Source: Paracoccaceae bacterium
Lineage (GTDB): Bacteria; Pseudomonadota; Alphaproteobacteria; Rhodobacterales; Rhodobacteraceae
NCBI GenBank assembly: GCA_029862205.1
Contig: JAOTXT010000014.1
Coordinates: 1 to 64,000, forward strand
Reading direction: 5' to 3'
DNA: 64,000 nt
Shown: positions 59,272-64,000 of the stretch, in pieces
Layout of the letters: each line of letters begins with the position of its first letter
Position numbering within the stretch: position 1 is the first letter of the stretch
Position numbers and translations under genes: made by a program
Notes under the pieces: generated by a model
What the model was told of the DNA's origin: nothing
Seen by the model: the letters and a program-made list of their open reading frames with translations, nothing else
Database searches by the model: none

Positions 59272-60372
59272 ATGATCATCCGCCGCGTCGAGACATTCGC
59301 GAACGAACATGCCGGCTTCGTCCGGGTAATCGACGATGCAGGCCGCCAGGGTTGGGGCCAGGTCTCGACCTATCACTCGGACATCACGGCGCAGGTTCTA
59401 CACCGCCAGGTGGCGCCTTACGTGCTGGGGGTCGATTGCACGGACTTGGACGACCTTCTGGACCTGGTGACCGAGCGCGAGCACAAGTTTCCGGGCTCGT
59501 ATCTGCGCCGCGCGATGGGGGGCTTTGACACGGCGGTCTGGGACCTGCGGGGCAAGATCGCGGGCAAGCCGGTGGCGGAGCTTCTGGGCGGCTCGGCGGG
59601 GAAAATCCGCGCCTACGCCTCGTCGATGAAGCGCGACATCACGCCCAAGGACGAGGCCGAGCGGCTGAAGCGGCTGGCAGGCGAGCAGGGCTTCACCGCC
59701 TTCAAGATGCGCGCCGGCGCGGAAGTGGGCCGTGGCCAGGACGAATGGCCGGGCCGGACCGAGGAGATCATCCCCACCATGCGCCGCGAGCTTGGGCCGG
59801 ATGTGGACCTCTTGATCGACGCCAATAGCTGCTATTCCCCGGCCCAGGCGATCGAGGTTGGCCGGATGCTGGAGGCCGAGGGCTTCTGCCATTTCGAGGA
59901 GCCCTGCCCCTATTGGGAACTGGAACAGACCAAGCAGGTGACGGACGCGCTCGACATCGATGTGACCGGGGGCGAGCAGGATTGCGATCTGCCCACCTGG
60001 CGCCGGATGATCGAGATGCGCGCGGTCGATATCGTGCAGCCGGATGTCAGCTATCTGGGCGGCATCTGCCGGACGCTGAGGGTGGTGCGGATGGCGGAGG
60101 AGGCGGGCCTGCCGGTGACGCCGCACTGCGCCAACCACTCCATGGTTACGCTGTTTACCATGCACCTGCTGCGTGCGATCCCCAATGCAGGGAAATACCT
60201 GGAATTCTCGATCGAGGGCCCGGCTTATTACCCCTGGCAGGAGGGGCTTTATGTGGAATCGCCCTATGCGATCGAGGACGGCCACGCGACGGTGTCGGAC
60301 GCGCCGGGCTGGGGGGTGGAGATCCATCCTGAATGGCTGGAGCGGGCGGAATTTCGGGTGAGTGGGGTTTAG
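59272..60372 (+). CDS. Mandelate racemase/enolase-superfamily enzyme
   Basis: 366 residues. Catalytic and metal residues are in AFKMRAG (Lys), LLIDANSCYS (Asp), FEEPCPYWE (Glu), GGEQDC (Glu) and PHCANHS (His). The fold is the two-domain muconate cycloisomerase type. It may dehydrate or racemise a sugar acid. The substrate is unknown. It is preceded by GGAGGG at 59262-59267. Confidence 0.88.
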   Translation: MIIRRVETFANEHAGFVRVIDDAGRQGWGQVSTYHSDITAQVLHRQVAPYVLGVDCTDLDDLLDLVTEREHKFPGSYLRRAMGGFDTAVWDLRGKIAGKPVAELLGGSAGKIRAYASSMKRDITPKDEAERLKRLAGEQGFTAFKMRAGAEVGRGQDEWPGRTEEIIPTMRRELGPDVDLLIDANSCYSPAQAIEVGRMLEAEGFCHFEEPCPYWELEQTKQVTDALDIDVTGGEQDCDLPTWRRMIEMRAVDIVQPDVSYLGGICRTLRVVRMAEEAGLPVTPHCANHSMVTLFTMHLLRAIPNAGKYLEFSIEGPAYYPWQEGLYVESPYAIEDGHATVSDAPGWGVEIHPEWLERAEFRVSGV

Positions 60373-60458
60373 TTACAACATTGACTACAGATCGGCGACC
60401 GGACCGATCGGACGACCGCCCTGCCTCAGATTTGCACCATCGGTGATCTAGCCGCCGC

Positions 60459-60490
60459 TTGACTCCGTATTAGACTACGGCATGCAGATT
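60459..60490 (+). promoter_or_regulatory. Tn501-like mer operator/promoter
   Basis: -35 TTGACT (60459-60464), then the dyad CCGTA-TTAGAC-TACGG (60465-60480), with a -10 CAGATT at 60485-60490 (20-base spacer; GCAGAT with 19 is also possible). The TTGACTCCGTA....TACGG order matches the Tn501 mer operator. It overlaps the region in front of the merR start at 60512. Confidence 0.85.
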
Positions 60491-60511
60491 AGCTTCTGCG
60501 GGAGAGAATCG

Positions 60512-60928
60512 ATGCGCATTGGCAAACTAGCAGCGGAGGCCGGAGTCGGAGTCGAAACCGTTCGGTTCTACGAATCCAAGGATCTGATCGCGCAACCGAT
60601 ACGGCCGACGGGCGGCGGGTATCGCGACTATCCGGTCAGCGTCCTCGATCGAATCCGGTTCATCCGGTCAGCGCAACAGCTTGGCTTCTCGCTGAAGGAA
60701 GTGAAGGACCTTCTGGCGCTTGATTCCGACCTGCAAACGCAATGTGGCGACGTGCGCGGCCGCGCCGAGACTAAACTGCGAGAAGTCGAGAAAAAGATCC
60801 GGGGACTGACGCGGATGCGGGTCGCCCTGGTCCGGCTCATCGACCATTGTCCCGGGGACGGCCCGGCACGCCGCTGTTCGATCTTGAACGAACTTCGGGC
60901 CAGCGACCCACCGCACGCCCGGCCCTAG
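60512..60928 (+). CDS. merR: MerR-family regulator, mercury type
   Basis: 138 residues from the ATG at 60512 with GGGAGAG upstream (an ATG at 60482 lies inside the promoter). Winged helix MRIGKLAAEAGVGVETVRFY. Cysteines Cys78, Cys113 and Cys122 keep the 35 and 9 spacing of Tn501 MerR. It probably senses Hg(II) and controls its own gene and those downstream. Confidence 0.9.
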   Translation: MRIGKLAAEAGVGVETVRFYESKDLIAQPIRPTGGGYRDYPVSVLDRIRFIRSAQQLGFSLKEVKDLLALDSDLQTQCGDVRGRAETKLREVEKKIRGLTRMRVALVRLIDHCPGDGPARRCSILNELRASDPPHARP

Positions 60929-60941
60929 AATGGAGAGCACT

Positions 60942-61214
60942 ATGGCAGTTGAAAAACGCAAAATTGAAATCTTCAGTGCCGGCTGCGGTGTCTGTCTGTC
61001 GGCAGTCGAACAGATTAAGCAGGAAGCTTGCGCTTCCTGCGACGTTGAGGTTTTGGACATGAACGACCCCGGGGTTAAGCGCCGTGCCGACGAACTTGGT
61101 ATCGGCTCGCTCCCGGCGATCGTAATCGAAGGCAAATTGGCCGACTGCTGCGCAAGCCGTAGCATAGACCTCGGCGTTCTGCGCAAGGCCGGGCTCGGCC
61201 GTTCGCTTCGCTGA
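60942..61214 (+). CDS. Thioredoxin-like protein with three cysteine pairs
   Basis: 90 residues from the ATG at 60942 (GGAG 6 bases upstream). FSAGCGVCLSAVEQI carries a CxxC (Cys15, Cys18), a second CxxC is Cys30/Cys33 and a vicinal pair Cys69-Cys70 lies in GKLADCCASR. The cis-Pro loop GSLPAIVIEG is present. The many Cys pairs could bind or relay Hg(II) or another soft metal. It lies 13 bases after merR. Confidence 0.82.
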   Translation: MAVEKRKIEIFSAGCGVCLSAVEQIKQEACASCDVEVLDMNDPGVKRRADELGIGSLPAIVIEGKLADCCASRSIDLGVLRKAGLGRSLR

Positions 61215-61267
61215 ACGGGTTAAGCCCAGACCATGGGCTGAGCGGCGGGCGGGCCGCTGGGCCGGCC

Positions 61268-62278
61268 ATGCGCTGGGTGATACCAATTTGTGGTGCGCTC
61301 GTGGCAATCGGCGCGATTTTTTTGCTTTACCGCGACCTGAACCTCGCCCGGTTGGCCGCCGCGCTGACCGGCGCAAAAATCGGATGGATTGCCGTTCTCG
61401 GCGCCGCGATCCTTTTGGAGCATCTGATCCAGGGCTGGAAGTGGCGGCAGCTCTTATTCGACCTGCGACCGGTTTCGAGCTTGCGCCTCACCGGCGCCGT
61501 TCTCGCCGGATATGCTGCAAACTTCGCCGTGCCGCTCGGCGTCAGCCCGCTGGTCCGGTCATGGCTGGTGGCCCGGCTCGAGGGCCTCCGTCTGGCGACG
61601 GTGCTGGTGACGACGGCGATCTCTCGGTTCATCGATGGCATTGTCTTCGCCTTCTTCGCGACCGCCGTTGCCTTTTCCGGCCGCCTTCCAAAAGTAGAGG
61701 GCGACCTCGAGATCGGGCTGATGGTGGCGGGCGGTCTGAACCTGCTCCTGTTCGCCACGGTCCTTTGGGGTCTGTATGCGAGCCGGGACAGGCTATCCCA
61801 AGAAGGCCCCTTGATAAGCCGCGCCCTCGATTGGCTCGCTAGACGTGGAGGCGGCCGGCTCAGCGGTCTGCGTCAGGCGATCGCCGAAGGTGTCGTGTGG
61901 CCGAGGGCGCGGTTTCGCCAGTTCGCTATTGTCGGGGCGAGCGTCGCGATGAAGCTCGTCGCAAGCACCCATTTCGCCTGGGCTGGATTGGCGGTGGGCG
62001 TGTATTTGGGACTTTTCGACTATTTGTTCCTGATGATTTTCGCGGGGTTTGCGTTGATCCTTGCACGCTTCATCCGCCTGCCCGGCGGATTTGCCGTCGG
62101 TTCGGCCTTCGCCCTGAAACTGCTTGATGTGCCGGACGAAAAAGCCGTCGCGATGATCCTGTTCAGCCAATCGGTCTCCACCATTCTGGTGGCCGGTATT
62201 GGCTTCACTGTCCTCTGGCGGAACGGAATGCGGGTCCGGTCGATCCGTCCGGCCGAGCCGAAACCTGGAGCGTTATGA
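61268..62278 (+). CDS. UPF0104 / lysylphosphatidylglycerol synthase-type membrane protein
   Basis: 336 residues with about eight hydrophobic helices and the UPF0104 flippase-like pattern (LLEHLIQGWKWRQLLFDL, then LAGYAANFAVPLGVSPLVRS). Some members flip or transfer lipids, but no synthase domain is present. It begins 53 bases after the thioredoxin-like gene and appears to be part of the merR transcript. Confidence 0.8.
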   Translation: MRWVIPICGALVAIGAIFLLYRDLNLARLAAALTGAKIGWIAVLGAAILLEHLIQGWKWRQLLFDLRPVSSLRLTGAVLAGYAANFAVPLGVSPLVRSWLVARLEGLRLATVLVTTAISRFIDGIVFAFFATAVAFSGRLPKVEGDLEIGLMVAGGLNLLLFATVLWGLYASRDRLSQEGPLISRALDWLARRGGGRLSGLRQAIAEGVVWPRARFRQFAIVGASVAMKLVASTHFAWAGLAVGVYLGLFDYLFLMIFAGFALILARFIRLPGGFAVGSAFALKLLDVPDEKAVAMILFSQSVSTILVAGIGFTVLWRNGMRVRSIRPAEPKPGAL

Positions 62279-62448
62279 CAAAGCCGCCGATGATGCCGAT
62301 CTTTTTCATTCCGCCTCTCGGATTTCGACCCTAATAACACCCGTCCTTCCAATGACTGCGAATTTTCGCTCTTGCCCGCAACCTGGGTGCGGGCTTTGAT
62401 GCGCGTGGTCCCGGATCGGGTGATCACAATCTCTGAGGGAGGAATGCC

Positions 62449-62802
62449 ATGTCGATCAAGCGCATTGATACCGGCCCGCGCATGAGCCAGGCCGTGGTCC
62501 ATAACGGCATCGTCTACACGGCGGGACAAGTGGCGCAAGGTGCGCCCGGCGCCAGCATCGCCGATCAAACCAAGGACATCCTGGCCAGCATCGACCGGCT
62601 GTTGGCCGAGGCGGGCACCGACAAGTCGAAGCTGATCTCGGCCACGATCTGGCTGACCGACATGCGCGACTTCGCCGAGATGAACGGGGTCTGGGACGCT
62701 TGGGTCTCGCCCGGCGACACGCCGACGCGTGCTTGCGTCGGATCGGGTCTCGCGGCGCAGCAGTTCAATGTCGAGATCGGGGTGATCGCCGCGGTGGATT
62801 GA
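62449..62802 (+). CDS. ridA: RidA-family imine/enamine deaminase
   Basis: 117 residues. Family blocks include MSIKRIDTGPRMSQAVVHNG, VYTAGQVAQGAPG and the C-terminal ATIWLTDMRDFAEMN, then GDTPTRACVGSGLAAQQFNV with the catalytic Arg (TRACV). It hydrolyses reactive imines. It lies before dadA, whose product can release such imines. Confidence 0.92.
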   Translation: MSIKRIDTGPRMSQAVVHNGIVYTAGQVAQGAPGASIADQTKDILASIDRLLAEAGTDKSKLISATIWLTDMRDFAEMNGVWDAWVSPGDTPTRACVGSGLAAQQFNVEIGVIAAVD

Positions 62803-62839
62803 GGCGGTGCGGGAAAACCTCCAGGTGACGCGGCGCGGT

Positions 62840-62970
62840 GTCACCCCCTCCCTAACCCTCCCCCCAGCGGGGGGAGGAGACTGCGTCGCGCAGGGTTGGT
62901 GGAGACATCCCCGATCTGGAACCAGACTATCCCCTCCCCCCGCTGGGGGGAGGGTTAGGGAGGGGGTGAC
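62840..62970. repeat. Inverted repeat of C/G tracts between ridA and dadA
   Basis: Left arm 62840-62876 and right arm 62934-62970 are inverted copies (GTCACCCCCTCCCTAACCC type). Each arm also holds an internal CTCCCCCCAGCGGGGGGAG hairpin. The middle 57 bases are not conserved with the arms. It looks like a dispersed element of the same general kind as the repeats at 22117 and 45226. Confidence 0.85.
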
Positions 62971-62991
62971 AACCCTGCCCCTACCTCACCC

Positions 62992-64000
62992 ATGAAGATC
63001 GCAGTCCTGGGTGCCGGTATTGTCGGCGTCACCGCCGCCTGGCAGCTGTTGAAGGACGGGCACGAGGTCACTGTGATCGACCGCCTACCCGGCCCGGCCG
63101 AATTTACCAGCTTCGCGAATGCGGGGCTGGTCGCGCCGGGCCATGCCTTCGCCTGGGCCTCGCCTGCGGCACCCCGGATGATGCTGCGCTCGCTGATCAG
63201 CGGCGACCAGGCGATCCGGTTCAGGCCGCGCCTGTCATTGCGCCAATGGGTCTGGGTGGCACAGTTCCTGGGCCAATGCACCGACGAGCGCGCCCGGCTC
63301 AACACCGCGGTGAAGGCGCCCTTCTGCCGCTATTCGCAGAAAGTCCTGAACGAGGTCGTGGACGAGACCGGCGTCAATTATGCGGGCCAGAAAGGCGGCC
63401 TGCTCTACTTCTACCGGACGCCGGAGGTCTTCGAGGCCGCCGACAAGAAGTGCCAGATCCTGCGCGATGCCGGCATGTCGATCGAGGTCCTGGATGCGGA
63501 CCAGACTGTGGCCAAGGACCTTGGGCTGGCAGCGGCCGCCGGCCAGATTGCCGGCGCGGTCTACACGCCCGATGACGAAAGCGGTGATGCCAACTTCTTC
63601 ACCATCGCCTTGGCGAAGAAATGCGCCGAGGCAGGCGCCAATTTTCGCTATGGCGAGGAAATTCTGGACCTGCGGGAACGTGACGGCCTGATCAGTGCGA
63701 TCATCACCGACAAGGGCGACCTGGTGGCCGATGCCTTTGTCCTCAGCCTCGGCGTCTACAGCCCGCATCTGGTCGAGCGGCTGGGCATCCGCCTGCCGAT
63801 CTATCCGGTCAAGGGCTATTCGGCGACCCTGCCCGTGACCGACGCTGCAAAGATGCCCAGGCTTGGCGGTGTCGACGAGGAAAACCTGCTGGCCTATTGC
63901 CCCATGGACGAGCGCCTGCGCCTGACCGCGACCGCCGAAATCAGCGGCTATTCGAACGGGCACCGGCCAGGCGACTTCCGGGTGATGCTGAAGCGCGCCC
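62992..64000 (+). CDS. dadA: D-amino acid dehydrogenase (FAD), truncated by window end
   Basis: Partial: 336 codons from the ATG at 62992, with no stop before the window ends. FAD motif VLGAGIVGVTAAWQLL, then FANAGLVAPGHAFAWASP and KGYSATLPVTD are typical of DadA. It oxidises D-amino acids to imino acids, the substrates removed by RidA upstream. Confidence 0.92.
   Translation, partial: MKIAVLGAGIVGVTAAWQLLKDGHEVTVIDRLPGPAEFTSFANAGLVAPGHAFAWASPAAPRMMLRSLISGDQAIRFRPRLSLRQWVWVAQFLGQCTDERARLNTAVKAPFCRYSQKVLNEVVDETGVNYAGQKGGLLYFYRTPEVFEAADKKCQILRDAGMSIEVLDADQTVAKDLGLAAAAGQIAGAVYTPDDESGDANFFTIALAKKCAEAGANFRYGEEILDLRERDGLISAIITDKGDLVADAFVLSLGVYSPHLVERLGIRLPIYPVKGYSATLPVTDAAKMPRLGGVDEENLLAYCPMDERLRLTATAEISGYSNGHRPGDFRVMLKRA

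Noticed and set aside
60482-60511. merR start at 60482
   Set aside because: This ATG lies inside the MerR-type promoter (around the -10), and the ATG at 60512 has a ribosome site and the family start.

Overview
This window is high-GC DNA from an alphaproteobacterium, most probably a member of or close to the Rhodobacterales. Pointers are the sucC-sucD-odhA-odhB-lpd block, the divergent secA / parvulin-argJ-mutT arrangement, a phasin gene with TGC-type operators, a SoxX/CcdA/TusA set, DUF1194, DUF2799, DUF4212 and YbjN proteins, and several dispersed hairpin repeats of alphaproteobacterial type. The order is inferred from gene content only; no rRNA or tRNA gene was seen.

Layout. 0-7 kb: accessory and housekeeping genes (secreted protein, arginase-like enzyme, Bcr/CflA exporter, small membrane proteins, ChaN lipoprotein) and a tusA / soxX-ccdA sulfur and cytochrome set. 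6.5-16.2 kb (minus strand): a TCA-cycle block sucC-sucD-odhA-odhB-lpd, interrupted by a large hairpin repeat and by two unrelated small genes, one of PD-(D/E)XK nuclease type. 16-22 kb: DUF2799 lipoprotein, methyltransferase, trxB, DUF1194 protein, a class III cyclase fused to TolB-like and TPR domains, and an Lrp regulator. 22-27 kb (minus): lgt-midA-pgeF-M24-TauD, mostly with 4-base overlaps. 27-35 kb: ubiK, ybjN, proC, a phasin with twin operators, mlaC, VOC protein, dacB, and a pair of genes sharing an N-terminal module, one carrying a Pro/Ala-rich linker and an XRE domain. 35-45 kb: DUF4212/VC_2705 symporter, a receiver-domain protein, mutT, argJ, a parvulin and secA.

45.2-48.6 kb is a metal-response island next to the 3' end of secA. 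It holds a CDF efflux protein, a CadR/PbrR-type MerR regulator and a TRAP QM permease pair without a substrate-binding gene. Two matching MerR-type promoters (19-base spacers with 15-base dyads) face the CDF gene and the TRAP genes. A relic of the secA 3' end lies at the far edge, so the island looks like an insertion at the secA terminus.

48.6-57.5 kb: DsbA-type isomerase, a tightly coupled ybjN-tauD-thioesterase-binding protein operon, cspA, parC, SDR, mdh and small genes. 57.7-64 kb: a PtsN-like protein with an extra N-terminus, CoA-type Nudix hydrolase, an enolase-superfamily enzyme, a second MerR system (Tn501-like mer operator, MerR with the C-35-C-9-C cysteine pattern, a six-cysteine thioredoxin-like protein, a UPF0104 membrane protein, no merA or merT), then ridA and a truncated dadA at the window edge.

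The strongest candidates for something undescribed are the MerR-controlled TRAP pair in the secA-terminal island and the MerR-thioredoxin-UPF0104 cassette. All calls rest on reading the sequence and translations by eye; no database search was run.
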